A program made the position numbers and the translations under genes. A stretch of DNA of 64,000 nt from DAISJI01 sp964559835 (GTDB taxonomy: Bacteria; Acidobacteriota; Terriglobia; Terriglobales; Acidobacteriaceae), in NCBI GenBank assembly GCA_964559835.1, contig CAZLJE010000013.1, positions 1 through 64,000 of the forward strand, given 5' to 3'. Within the stretch, counting starts at the first letter, position 1. Each line of letters opens with the position of its first letter. The notes under the pieces were generated by a model, which made no database searches, was not told the origin of the DNA, and saw nothing but the letters and a program-made list of their open reading frames with translations. Below, in pieces: positions 50,251 through 59,441 of the stretch.

Positions 50251-51246
50251 ATGCGCGTTGCACCCGAACGCGGCAAACGGAGCAAGCACAACGGCGATGG
50301 TCCGCTCGACACGCCCAGCCGCAAGGTATGGCGCAGTCCACTGGAGGAGAGGTTAAGCCGGGCCGCGTTGAGCTCGCGCCGGCAACGCCTGCTCCGCGCC
50401 ATTCTCTCGAACGCGGAAGATACGTACTTCCTGACTTCGCGAAAGCTGGCCGAACGTTATAACGTGGACGTTGCGACTATCGTGCGCACGATCCAGGCTG
50501 CCGGGTATGAGAAATATGAAGACTTCTCTTCAGACCTGCGCGCGCACTTTGTCCTGAACATTACTCCCTACACGATGATGAAGGCGGCGACGCGGGAGCA
50601 GCGCAGCATCGCCAGCCACGTCCAGCACAGCCTGGAAATGGACGCGAACAATGTGGCAGCGCTCCGCGACAGCCTCGATCCCGATCGGGTCGTGCAGCTT
50701 GCGCGTCAGATCGCGCGCTCCCGACATATTGTTGTTATCGGCCTCGACCTGGCCGCCACCCTCTCTTACCTGCTGTCGTACACGCTCGTGACCCTCGGAT
50801 TCCATGCGGAAGCGCCGATAGGTTCCACTGGCACCGTCCAGCAGAAGATCAATCTTCTCGGCCGCAAGGACCTGGTGGTCGCAATCAGCTTCGGCCGCTG
50901 CCTGCGTGAAACCGTCAATGCAGCGCGACGCGCGCGCGCCGCCGGCGTCCCCACCTTCGGGATCACCGATACCGACCGGTCTCCGATCGCGCGCTATTGC
51001 GATTCGTTCTGGACTGCCCCCATCGCAAACCCGGCGTTCAACGGATCGTATGTTGCACCGCTCGCAGCGCTGAACGCTTTACTTGTGGCCTGTGCACACA
51101 TCAGGCCCAAGCGCACGCTGGCACTGCTGAAACAGAAACAACAGGAACTCGTATCCGGGACGCGCTGGTTTCCGCTCGATGGCGAGGAGAGCAGTGCAGA
51201 AACTTTGGAGGATGGCAATGCAAACAACTCTGGGCGCACATCCTGA
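50251..51246 (+). CDS. RpiR/MurR-family transcriptional regulator
   Basis: 331 residues. The N-terminal helix-turn-helix domain (about 45-110) reads RQRLLRAILSNAEDTYFLTSRKLAERYNVDVATIVRTIQAAGYEKYEDF, characteristic of RpiR. The SIS domain (about 150-280) has VVIGLDLAATLSYLL, DLVVAISFGRCLRETV and GVPTFGITDTDRSPIA; such domains bind phosphosugars or related ligands. MurR, which controls MurNAc-6-phosphate use, is a member. The neighbourhood (D-aminoacylase, M23 peptidase, serine hydrolase) fits sensing of a cell-wall-derived compound. The C-terminus overlaps the start of the TonB receptor gene. Confidence 0.88.
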   Translation: MRVAPERGKRSKHNGDGPLDTPSRKVWRSPLEERLSRAALSSRRQRLLRAILSNAEDTYFLTSRKLAERYNVDVATIVRTIQAAGYEKYEDFSSDLRAHFVLNITPYTMMKAATREQRSIASHVQHSLEMDANNVAALRDSLDPDRVVQLARQIARSRHIVVIGLDLAATLSYLLSYTLVTLGFHAEAPIGSTGTVQQKINLLGRKDLVVAISFGRCLRETVNAARRARAAGVPTFGITDTDRSPIARYCDSFWTAPIANPAFNGSYVAPLAALNALLVACAHIRPKRTLALLKQKQQELVSGTRWFPLDGEESSAETLEDGNANNSGRTS

Positions 51247-54200
51247 TTTCCCGTCCCGCGTCAGGGACGGCTTCCGGTCATTCGGTCGCGGTACGACGCG
51301 ACGAGGGCTAGTGCTGTTGGGCATCGCTCTGGCTGTGGCTTTGCCGCACGCCATCTGCCTGGCTCAGACCTCAGCGACGGGCGCAATCGCTGGAACCATT
51401 CTCGATTCGTCGAGAGCCGTGGTTTCCGATGCAAAGGTCACGGCGACAAACGTCGCCACTGGAGAAACGCGCACTGCGGCCTCTTCGGCAGCGGGCACTT
51501 TTCTCGTGCCGCTGTTGCCGCCGGGCCAGTACAAACTCGTTGTCTCGAAAGTGGGGTTTAAGCAGGCGGAGTACATCGCCGTCCCGGTGAACGTCACCGA
51601 GACTCGGCGTCTCGACGTCGAACTGCAGGTAGGTGCGCTCAACGAGAGTGTTTCCGTCCAGGAGCAGGCCGAGGCCCTTCAAACGGAATCCAGCGCGCTT
51701 GGGCATGTGACCACGTCGGAGCAGGTTCAAAGTCTGCCGTTGGTCACCCGCAACTACACGCAGATCATCGGGCTTTCCCCAGGCGTGGCGACCAATGTCA
51801 CGAATGCCGGCGACTTGGGTCGGGGAAACGGCGGAAGCAGCGATGGTCCGTTCGTGTCGCATGGGACCACGTCCCGTGACAACAATTTCCAGATGAATGG
51901 CGTTGAGATCAACGACATTCAGTCGAGCGGTTTCTTCAGTGGCGGCGTCGCCATTCCGAATCCCGACTCGATCCAGGAATTCAAGGTGCAGACCGGACAG
52001 TACGACGCCGCGTACGGCCACAATGCCGGCGCCAACGTCAACGTTGTGACGAAGACCGGCAGCAACGATCTTCACGGCTCCGTATGGGAGTTTTTCCGCA
52101 ACGAGGATTTGAACGCGAACGACTACTTCCGCAAGCAGAACCACCAGCCCCGGCCGATCCTCCGCCAAAACCAGTACGGATTCGACCTGGGTGGCCCGAT
52201 TCGCAAAGACAAACTGCTATTTTTTGGTTCGTACCAGGGAACGAAACAAACGAACGGAGTGTCGAATTCGCTGTGCGCGAGCAACTTTTTCTCTCCTCCG
52301 CTGACGAACGACAGATCGCGCGCTGCCCTTGGTCAATTATTTGCCGGCCAACCGACATTCGCGAAATCGCTTGGACTGGGCGGGCCGACCGTGCTCCCCG
52401 ACGGTTCGAACATCAGCTCGCAGGCACTCGCGCTGATGCAGATGAAGTTGCCCAACGGGCAGTATCTGATCCCGACACCGCAGAGCATCGATCCGACCGC
52501 GAAATTCGCCGTTCAGGGGACCTCGACCTTCAGTGATCCATGCAAGTTCGACGAGAACCAGTTCATGACGAACGGCGAGTTCCTGCAGAGTAGCCGCAGC
52601 AAGTTTTCGGCGCGGTTCTTCTGGGCCAACAGTACGCAGAACGAAACCCTGCCGCCGACGAATCTCGGCGGACCCACCGCCCCCGGTTTTCCTCTCGTCG
52701 TTGGCGACCAGTTCCGCAACGCCTCTCTGACACACGATTTCATTTTCTCGCCACGCCTGCTCAACCAGGTGGAAATCGCTTATCACCGGCAGGTCGTCAA
52801 TGCGGTGCAGCAAGAGGCATTTCACTACTCTGACATTGGGGTCAATGCGCCTTCGTTCGATAGCCAACCGGAGATTCAAATCACTGGCGCGATGACGCTG
52901 GGCGGGAATGGGCAATCGGTTGGGATAGTTCAGAACCACTATGACTTCGAGGACACTCTGTTCTACACCCGCGGACAGCATACCTTCCGATTTGGTGGCG
53001 GGATCATCCGCTCGCATGACGATATTCGCAATTTCCAGTACATCGGAGGTCTAATATTCCAGACATTTCCAGACTTCCTGCTCGGACAACCCGCGGCGCA
53101 GAACGGCACTCCGTTCAGCAACATTCTCGCCAGTGTCGATCTCGTCGGTCTCTTCCCGCGCCAATGGCGCGCTTGGGACGGCAACGCCTTTGCGCAGGAT
53201 GACTGGAAGATTACCCAGCGCCTCACGTTGAATCTCGGCGTGCGCTACGAGCGGCTCGGCGACCTCTCCGACCAGCTTGGCCGCAATTCTGGCTTCGACC
53301 CCAGCCTCGCGGTTGCGACTCCGCCGGCGGCTGGAACCCTCGCCGGGTATGTGGTCCCATCGAACTACACCGGGCCGATGCCCACCGGAGTAACGCGCTT
53401 GGGGAACAACATCGGATTCAACGGCGACGGGCAGAACACTTGGAATCCCCGCGTCGGGTTTGCCTGGCAGTTGCCGCATACCAACCGGTTCGTGTTGCGC
53501 GGCGGCTATGGCATTTATCACACACGTACAACCGGACAGCCGCTGTTCCAACTGCTGGCGACACCGCCGTTCTCCATCATCCGGCAACTCGTGACAACAG
53601 CCAATGGAGGCGCCAGCTTTGCCAATCCGTTCCCCCCGACGGCGACCGTGCCCTTCTTCCCGCCGTATACGCCAACAACGAAGCTCAGCATTACGGCGTT
53701 CGCACCGAATTTTCAGCCGCCCGTTTCGCAGCAATACAGTCTCAATCTCCAGAGCCAGCTGCCGGGCGACATGGTGCTTGAGGTCGGCTATGTCGGTTCT
53801 CGCGGGACGCACCTGATCCGTTCCGCTTCCGTGAATCAGGCGCAATTGGCGTCTGCGACCAATCCCATCCGCGGGATTACGACTAACACCGTCGCCAACG
53901 TTGCCCAACGAGTGCCCATCGAGGGATTTCAAGCCAGCCAGCTCACGCAATACCAGTCGGAAGGTGCATCCTGGTACAACAGCGTGGAAGCCAGTCTCAG
54001 CAAACGATTCAGCCATGGCCTGCAGTTCCTGGCGTCGTACACCTTTGCACGCGACTTGACGACCAACCCGTCTACCGCCCTCGGCGCGAACGGCGGGGTG
54101 TCTTACGGAAACCAATTTGCGCCCCATTACGGTCCGGACGGTTTTGTTCGCGAGCAGCGGCTGGTAGTTACATATCTCTATAACCTGCCTTCGCCGCAAG

Positions 54201-54715
54201 ATCTCTCTTCCTTGAAAGGCCGTGTCTTGGGCGGATGGCAGATCGCCGGCGTTTCGACATTCCAGTCGGGTCAGCGGCTATCCGTCACATATACGAACTC
54301 GACGAGCGTTTACGGCATCGCCAACGACTTCCCCTTGGTTGTACCAGGTTGCACGAGTTACACCACCATCGGTCGTGTGGACCGCAAGCTGGGTAACTAC
54401 ATCAATGGGACATGTTTCGCCAAGCCGGCTGTCATCGGTGCCGACGGGAGCGGGACTGACTTCGGCAACGCCCCGGTCGGCATCATCCACGGGCCGGACC
54501 AGCGGAACACCGACATCGCGTTCATTAAGCGCACAGCGATCCGGTGGCCGAATGAAGCGGCGAACGTGGAATTCCGTACGGAGATGTTCAATGCGTTCAA
54601 CACACCTCAGTTCGCGAATCCGGGTACCGCGTTCTCGACTCCTGCCTTCGGACATATCTCGAGCACCGCAGTCAGCCCCCGCATCGTGCAGCTCGCGTTA
54701 AAGGTGAACTTCTGA
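51218..54715 (+). CDS. Oar-like TonB-dependent receptor with carboxypeptidase-regulatory-like domain
   Basis: 1165 residues. ATG 51218 is chosen over ATG 51212 because GGAGG ends 6 bases before it; the start lies 29 bases inside the regulator gene. A long N-terminal signal sequence (hydrophobic LVLLGIALAVALPHAICLA) precedes the beta-sandwich domain (TGAIAGTILDSSRAVVSDAKVTATNVATGETRT...SAAGTFLVPLLPPGQY), a plug with LPLVTRNYTQIIGLSPGV and NVNVVTKTGSNDLHGSVWEFF, and the barrel, ending LALKVNF. Its position between the RpiR-type regulator and a D-aminoacylase suggests uptake of the compound this cluster degrades. A hairpin follows. Confidence 0.92.
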   Translation: MQTTLGAHPDFPSRVRDGFRSFGRGTTRRGLVLLGIALAVALPHAICLAQTSATGAIAGTILDSSRAVVSDAKVTATNVATGETRTAASSAAGTFLVPLLPPGQYKLVVSKVGFKQAEYIAVPVNVTETRRLDVELQVGALNESVSVQEQAEALQTESSALGHVTTSEQVQSLPLVTRNYTQIIGLSPGVATNVTNAGDLGRGNGGSSDGPFVSHGTTSRDNNFQMNGVEINDIQSSGFFSGGVAIPNPDSIQEFKVQTGQYDAAYGHNAGANVNVVTKTGSNDLHGSVWEFFRNEDLNANDYFRKQNHQPRPILRQNQYGFDLGGPIRKDKLLFFGSYQGTKQTNGVSNSLCASNFFSPPLTNDRSRAALGQLFAGQPTFAKSLGLGGPTVLPDGSNISSQALALMQMKLPNGQYLIPTPQSIDPTAKFAVQGTSTFSDPCKFDENQFMTNGEFLQSSRSKFSARFFWANSTQNETLPPTNLGGPTAPGFPLVVGDQFRNASLTHDFIFSPRLLNQVEIAYHRQVVNAVQQEAFHYSDIGVNAPSFDSQPEIQITGAMTLGGNGQSVGIVQNHYDFEDTLFYTRGQHTFRFGGGIIRSHDDIRNFQYIGGLIFQTFPDFLLGQPAAQNGTPFSNILASVDLVGLFPRQWRAWDGNAFAQDDWKITQRLTLNLGVRYERLGDLSDQLGRNSGFDPSLAVATPPAAGTLAGYVVPSNYTGPMPTGVTRLGNNIGFNGDGQNTWNPRVGFAWQLPHTNRFVLRGGYGIYHTRTTGQPLFQLLATPPFSIIRQLVTTANGGASFANPFPPTATVPFFPPYTPTTKLSITAFAPNFQPPVSQQYSLNLQSQLPGDMVLEVGYVGSRGTHLIRSASVNQAQLASATNPIRGITTNTVANVAQRVPIEGFQASQLTQYQSEGASWYNSVEASLSKRFSHGLQFLASYTFARDLTTNPSTALGANGGVSYGNQFAPHYGPDGFVREQRLVVTYLYNLPSPQDLSSLKGRVLGGWQIAGVSTFQSGQRLSVTYTNSTSVYGIANDFPLVVPGCTSYTTIGRVDRKLGNYINGTCFAKPAVIGADGSGTDFGNAPVGIIHGPDQRNTDIAFIKRTAIRWPNEAANVEFRTEMFNAFNTPQFANPGTAFSTPAFGHISSTAVSPRIVQLALKVNF

Positions 54716-54731
54716 TTGTCATGAAAACGAA

Positions 54732-54770
54732 GCCGCAGGCGAACTTTATCGCCTGCGGCATTCCCCTTTT
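54732..54770 (+). terminator. hairpin terminator after the TonB receptor gene
   Basis: GCCGCAGGCG and CGCCTGCGGC form a perfect ten-base stem over AACTTTAT, then ATTCCCCTTTT. It sits 17 bases after the stop and 19 before the next start, so it may attenuate rather than end transcription. Confidence 0.75.
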
Positions 54771-54788
54771 ATGGGAGGACAGGAGCTC

Positions 54789-57539
54789 ATGCTCGTCCGT
54801 CGGTTTTGTGCTGCGATCATCGCGGCAATTCTCGCCACCGCGACCTACGCCCAAGAATCATCTCCGGCGATCTATGACGTGGTCATTCGTCACGGCCGGG
54901 TGCTGGATGGAGCTGGGAATCCTCCGATCTTTGCGGACGTCGCGATTCGCGACGGACGATTTGTCCGTATTGGAGTGGTCACCGGACGTGGACGGCAGGA
55001 GATCGATGCCGCCGGCAAGTACGTTTCGCCCGGCTGGATCGACATGATGGACCAGTCCGGCAGCGCACTACTGAAGAATGGACTCGCAGAGAACAAGCTC
55101 GAGGAAGGTGTGACGACGGCAATTGCTGGCGAGGGAGGAACGCCCGTACCGGCGGACAAGATCGGCGAGTATTTCTCGACCCTGCAGCGACAAGGCATCA
55201 GCCTGAATTTCGGAACGTATTTCAGCGAGACACAGGCGCGAATCGCGGTGCTGGGACAAGAGAGCCGCGCGCCGAATGCGGACGAACTCCAACGTATGAA
55301 GGCGATCATGGAGCAGGCGATGAAGGCCGGCGCGATGGGAATGACCACCGCGCTTATCTACCCGCCGTCGAGCTTTGCTGCGACGCCGGAGCTGATCGAG
55401 GTGGCCAAATCAGCGGCGAAGTACGGCGGCATCTACGCGAGCCATATGCGCGGTGAAGGCAAAGAAGTCGTGCAGGCGGTCGACGAGTTGATAGAGATCA
55501 GCGAGAAGGCCGGACTGCCCGCGGAGATCTTTCACCTGAAAGCTGCCTACAGTCCCGGTTGGGGCACGCTCATGAAGGAGGTCGGGGAGCACGTCGATGC
55601 GGCGCGTGCCCGCGGAGTCGATGTGGCCGGAGATTTGTACGTCTACACGGCAGGCGGTACGGGCCTGGAAGCCACGATTCCGTCGTGGGCACACGATGGC
55701 GGGCGAGAGGCGCTGCTCAAGCGTCTGGCCGATCCGCAAATCCGCGAGCGCCTCAAACGCGAGATCAAAGAGGGCTCGCCGGGGTGGTGGAACATTATCG
55801 AGGCGTCCGGCGGTTGGGATGGAGTTGTGCTCGTCAACGCGAGCAATCCCGATAACGCTCGTTACGAAGGAAAAAAGATGACGGAGGTCGCGCGCGAGAT
55901 GGGGAAGGATCCCGCCGACGCCGCGTTCGACCTGGTAGCGCAGGGAAAAGGGCGCGTTATGGCGCTGTATCACATGATGAGCGAGGACGACATTGAGACA
56001 GCCCTGCGCTTCCCCTGGACCAGCATAGGCAGCGACGCGGGCAGTGCGCTCGGACCGAACCAACCGGATGCGATCGGACTGCCGCATCCTCGCTCGTACG
56101 GGAACTTTCCGCGCGTTCTGGCCGAATACGTGCGACAGCGCCATGTGCTTACGTTACCCGAAGCCATCCGCAAGATGACCTCCTGGCCCGCGACCCGCAT
56201 GCGGCTCAGCGATCGAGGAGTCATCCGCGAGGGCATGTGGGCGGATGTGACCGTTTTTGACTTCGATAAGATCCAGGACCGTTCCACCTATCAGAATCCC
56301 AATGTGTACCCGGACGGCATCGACTGGGTGCTGGTGAATGGACAGGTCGTTATTGATCACGGTCGCCACACCGGCGCACGTCCCGGCAAAGTGCTGTACG
56401 GGCCGGGACGCAGGATGGCGCAACTCCAGTCCGAAGCTGCGGCGCCGATCATTGCCGGTCCACTTGATGTTCGTGTGCCCGAGCCCCCTACACCCTTTCA
56501 CGCCGACGGCAAGACGCACCTCGTGTACGAGTTGAATCTGACGAATCTTGGCGCCAGCGAGTGCGTGCTCGAAAACGTTGCGGTGCAGCCAGCCGGAAGC
56601 GATCAGCCGCTCGTGACCTACGAGGGGCAGCAGCTCGTCGACGCACTCTCCCGCCCCGGTATGCCCGACCTGCGTGGAACGTCAAAACTCTCGATCAGCC
56701 CCGGACAGCGCGCGGTGCTGTACGTGTGGGCATCGCTCGCAGACGGCGCGCCTGTACCAAGCGCTCTGTCGCACAAGGTCACGGTGCAGGTCGGGGAAGG
56801 GCGCCGCGAATTTTCTACCGGAACCGGACGAGTTGCCGTGCAGCGCAAGGCGAAAGTCATAGCTCCACCGCTCCATGGCGATGGTTGGCTCGCTGCCAAC
56901 GGCCCGTCGAATACTTCCGGACACCGCCGCGGTGTCATAACCATCGACGGCCAGGCACGTATTCCGCAGCGCTTTGCGATCGATTGGTTACAGATACGGC
57001 CGGACGGAACTACCCACCAGGGCGATGCCAAGGACAATAAGAACTACCGCGCTTACGGGCAGCCGGTCTATGCGGTCGCCGATGGCATCGTTTCTGAGGT
57101 AAAGGATGGTATCCCGGAAAACGTGCCTGGAGCGACGTCACGAGCCGTCCCGATCACACTCGAAACTGTTGCCGGCAATCACATCATGCTGAACGTCGGC
57201 GACGGCGTGTACGCGCTTTACGCCCACGTCCAGCCCGGCTCGATCAAAGTCAAAGTCGGTGACAAGATACGTCGCGGCCAGGTTCTTGCGCTGTTGGGCA
57301 ACTCTGGAAACTCGACGGAGCCTCATTTGCATTTCCACCTCATCGACGAGAACTCCCCGCTCGGTGGCGAGGGCGTGCCGTATGTGTATCCCGCGTTTGA
57401 AGTAGAAGGACGCGTTGCCGCGCTCAGCGCATCCGGCATGAACTGGAAGCCGCTCGCTTCTCCCGAACAACACAACATGGAGATCCCGCTCGAAAACGAA
57501 GTGGTGAGCTTTGAGAGCGCGCCGGCTACCAAAAACTAA
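54789..57539 (+). CDS. D-aminoacylase-like amidohydrolase fused to an M23-type peptidase domain
   Basis: 916 residues from ATG 54789 (GGGAGG and AGGAG upstream). Signal peptide at 1-22 (FCAAIIAAILATATYA). Residues about 30-560 resemble N-acyl-D-amino-acid deacylases: IRHGRVLDGAGNPP, GVTTAIAGEGG, YASHMRGEG and EIFHLKAAY (two His metal ligands), TSIGSDAG (Asp). The HxH of the first strand is MMD here and the Cys ligand is replaced by Glu. Residues about 690-900 form an M23/LytM fold: FAIDWLQ, YGQPVYAVADGIV, GNHIMLNVGDGVYALYAHVQPGSI and PHLHFHLID; the first zinc His is replaced by Arg (RFAID). The protein is exported and probably handles peptidoglycan or D-amino acid amides. The fusion is uncommon. 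Confidence 0.82.
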   Translation: MLVRRFCAAIIAAILATATYAQESSPAIYDVVIRHGRVLDGAGNPPIFADVAIRDGRFVRIGVVTGRGRQEIDAAGKYVSPGWIDMMDQSGSALLKNGLAENKLEEGVTTAIAGEGGTPVPADKIGEYFSTLQRQGISLNFGTYFSETQARIAVLGQESRAPNADELQRMKAIMEQAMKAGAMGMTTALIYPPSSFAATPELIEVAKSAAKYGGIYASHMRGEGKEVVQAVDELIEISEKAGLPAEIFHLKAAYSPGWGTLMKEVGEHVDAARARGVDVAGDLYVYTAGGTGLEATIPSWAHDGGREALLKRLADPQIRERLKREIKEGSPGWWNIIEASGGWDGVVLVNASNPDNARYEGKKMTEVAREMGKDPADAAFDLVAQGKGRVMALYHMMSEDDIETALRFPWTSIGSDAGSALGPNQPDAIGLPHPRSYGNFPRVLAEYVRQRHVLTLPEAIRKMTSWPATRMRLSDRGVIREGMWADVTVFDFDKIQDRSTYQNPNVYPDGIDWVLVNGQVVIDHGRHTGARPGKVLYGPGRRMAQLQSEAAAPIIAGPLDVRVPEPPTPFHADGKTHLVYELNLTNLGASECVLENVAVQPAGSDQPLVTYEGQQLVDALSRPGMPDLRGTSKLSISPGQRAVLYVWASLADGAPVPSALSHKVTVQVGEGRREFSTGTGRVAVQRKAKVIAPPLHGDGWLAANGPSNTSGHRRGVITIDGQARIPQRFAIDWLQIRPDGTTHQGDAKDNKNYRAYGQPVYAVADGIVSEVKDGIPENVPGATSRAVPITLETVAGNHIMLNVGDGVYALYAHVQPGSIKVKVGDKIRRGQVLALLGNSGNSTEPHLHFHLIDENSPLGGEGVPYVYPAFEVEGRVAALSASGMNWKPLASPEQHNMEIPLENEVVSFESAPATKN

Positions 57540-57558
57540 CGCGATTCGGAGCGACGGC

Positions 57559-58464
57559 ATGCGAGACACTCCAAAAACCGCGACCGCGATGTACCTGCTG
57601 TTCACGTTGGCGTTCAGCGCGGTTCTGTGGGCTGTGATCATCTGGTCCGGTCACCTCGGAATGGGTTTCGGCATGGCGGTGATGTGCCTGATGTGGTGCC
57701 CGGCGCTGGCGGCATTTGTGACCTGTCGCCTGCTTGGCAGAAGTCTTCGATCGTTGCCTTGGCGCTGGCCGGCAGGCCGCTACGTTGCGGCTGGCTATTT
57801 CGTACCGCTCGCCTACGCGACGCTTGCGTATGGAGTCGTTTGGGTCCTGCGGCTCGGCGGCTGGAATGCGGATTTTGTCGCCACCGTCGTCCAGCGCTTT
57901 CAACTTAGGGGCTTGCCTGCGGAAGGCGCATTGGTTCTGTACATCTTATTCATGGCGACATCCGGGGTTATCCGCAGCTTGGCGTCGGCACTGGGTGAAG
58001 AGATCGGGTGGCGCGGCTTTCTGGTGCCGGAACTGGCGAAACAAATGTCATTCACCAAGCTCAGTCTACTGAGCGGCGTTATCTGGGCGGCGTGGCACAG
58101 CCCGTTGCTGCTCTTTGCCGATTACAACGCCGGCACTAACCGCTGGTACGCCCTCGGCTGCTTCAGCGTCATGGTGATCGCCCTGAGCTTCATCTTTGCG
58201 TGGCTCAGCCTCAAGTCCGGCAGTTTATGGACTGCCGCGTTACTCCATGCCAGTCACAACCTGTTTGTCCAAGCTATATTCGATAACCTGATGCGCAACA
58301 CAGGGCGAACCCTGTGGTACACGACGGAATTCGGAATCGCTCTGGCGCTCGTGGCGGTGGTGTTCGCCGTGTACTTCTGGTCGCGACGCAACGAAGTCAG
58401 CGAGACCCGGACAGCGTCATCGCGTGCGGCCAGCATTGCGGAAGGGCAGCGGTTTGTAGGCTGA
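57559..58464 (+). CDS. CPBP-family intramembrane metalloprotease
   Basis: 301 residues from ATG 57559 (GGAG 8 bases upstream). About eight membrane helices. The conserved motifs of the CAAX-protease and bacteriocin-processing family are present: ASALGEEIGWRGFLVP (EExxxR), WAAWHSPLLLF and LLHASHNLF (His residues). The active-site Glu and His would lie in the membrane. Substrate unknown; bacterial members often serve self-immunity or protein sorting. It is 19 bases past the preceding gene and likely in the same transcription unit. Confidence 0.86.
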   Translation: MRDTPKTATAMYLLFTLAFSAVLWAVIIWSGHLGMGFGMAVMCLMWCPALAAFVTCRLLGRSLRSLPWRWPAGRYVAAGYFVPLAYATLAYGVVWVLRLGGWNADFVATVVQRFQLRGLPAEGALVLYILFMATSGVIRSLASALGEEIGWRGFLVPELAKQMSFTKLSLLSGVIWAAWHSPLLLFADYNAGTNRWYALGCFSVMVIALSFIFAWLSLKSGSLWTAALLHASHNLFVQAIFDNLMRNTGRTLWYTTEFGIALALVAVVFAVYFWSRRNEVSETRTASSRAASIAEGQRFVG

Positions 58465-58808
58465 AAGTGTAACGATCAAAAACTGTTCCAGGAGAGGGTC
58501 AGTCTATGGGAGTGTAGATAGAAATGTAGCTGCGAAAGCATCCAGTTTCAATCCGATCCAACAACGTTTCAAGAAGGCGGCCGCAAGCCGTTCCATCAGA
58601 AGCACTTCGACACCACAAATAACAACACGTTCGACAATGTCTTGTACCTGGTTCGGGACCGGGCACCTGGAATTACACGAGGTCGTTGTTAAGACTTTGC
58701 TTTGTCAGGCCACTGCGCAGAGGGGCGGACAGTGGGACGGCGGAAGACATGATCACGCCAGCGGCAGATCGGACGCGGTTCTTGCCCTATTCCTGCACCA
58801 CACGTGGC
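58465..58808. other. intergenic region with tRNA-Pro-like fragment
   Basis: 344 bases between the convergent protease gene and the YdcF-type genes. It contains the collapsed tRNA-Pro-like segment (58646-58683) and otherwise nothing I can name. No clear terminator for either flanking gene was found. Confidence 0.5.
58646..58683 (+). pseudogene. collapsed tRNA-Pro-like fragment plus flank
   Basis: ACCTGGTTCGGGACC (58646-58660) is identical to the anticodon arm of tRNA-Pro (45957-45971). Three bases later CACCTGGAATTACACGAGGT (58664-58683) matches 17 of 20 bases of the sequence just downstream of that tRNA (46043-46062). It thus looks like a copy of the tRNA-Pro region with about 70 bases deleted, in direct orientation. 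Confidence 0.55.
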
Positions 58809-59441
58809 TCATTGTCGCGCCGCGGAATAGATCAGTCGCTGCACATTCTCGACGTACGCCTTCGCCCACTGCCGGTTCGACCACCAACGGTCTCCGAACA
58901 CACTTGGGTCCGGTACCGCCGCCACATACCAGGAGTACTCTGGCAGATGGCGTTCATAGAGCATTAACAACCGGCGGCTCTCTACCGCGGGAGTAACCAA
59001 CAACACAGTATGGGCATGGAGCACCCCAAGGCATTTGTCTACGGAGCCGTATTCATCATTGTTTTCGGGGCATACGGAGACACTTTCTCGTTGCGTACCG
59101 GCCGTCGTTTCAATGAAGTTCTCAGCTTCGTCCGCCTCGGTGTCCGGGTGTTGTCCACTTGCGTCAGCGGGCAATAGAAGATGCCTCCCATAATTGCTGT
59201 GGAGCAAGTGCAATGCGTTGCGGTAGTACAAGTCATCGCGGTAGACGTCGCCAGTCGCCACGACGATGGCATCGGCACGCCGTGGATGGTTGAGAACCAA
59301 CACACTGGCGGTTCGAGGCAAGCTCGCAATTCCAAGTGGTACTGCTATGAGCAAGGACGAAAACGCGAACACAAGAGAGCGCTGACGCGAGATATCGCCC
59401 CAAATACGCAGCGCTAGAGGGCGGCGCATCACGCCGTCCAT
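58809..59441 (-). CDS. YdcF/SanA-type (DUF218) protein
   Basis: 210 residues from ATG 59441, overlapping the upstream paralogue by 13 bases. One N-terminal membrane helix (SLVFAFSSLLIAVPLGIASL), then a DUF218 fold: ADAIVVATGDVYRDDLYYRNALHLLHSNYG, HTVLLVTPAVESRRLLMLYERHLP, and PDPSVFGDRWWSNRQWAKAYVENV. DUF218 members (ElyC, SanA, YdcF) act on the cell envelope. The central loop contains Cys (VCPEN, KCLGV) shared with the paralogue, which may form a disulfide outside the membrane. Confidence 0.75.
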   Translation of the reverse strand: MDGVMRRPLALRIWGDISRQRSLVFAFSSLLIAVPLGIASLPRTASVLVLNHPRRADAIVVATGDVYRDDLYYRNALHLLHSNYGRHLLLPADASGQHPDTEADEAENFIETTAGTQRESVSVCPENNDEYGSVDKCLGVLHAHTVLLVTPAVESRRLLMLYERHLPEYSWYVAAVPDPSVFGDRWWSNRQWAKAYVENVQRLIYSAARQ

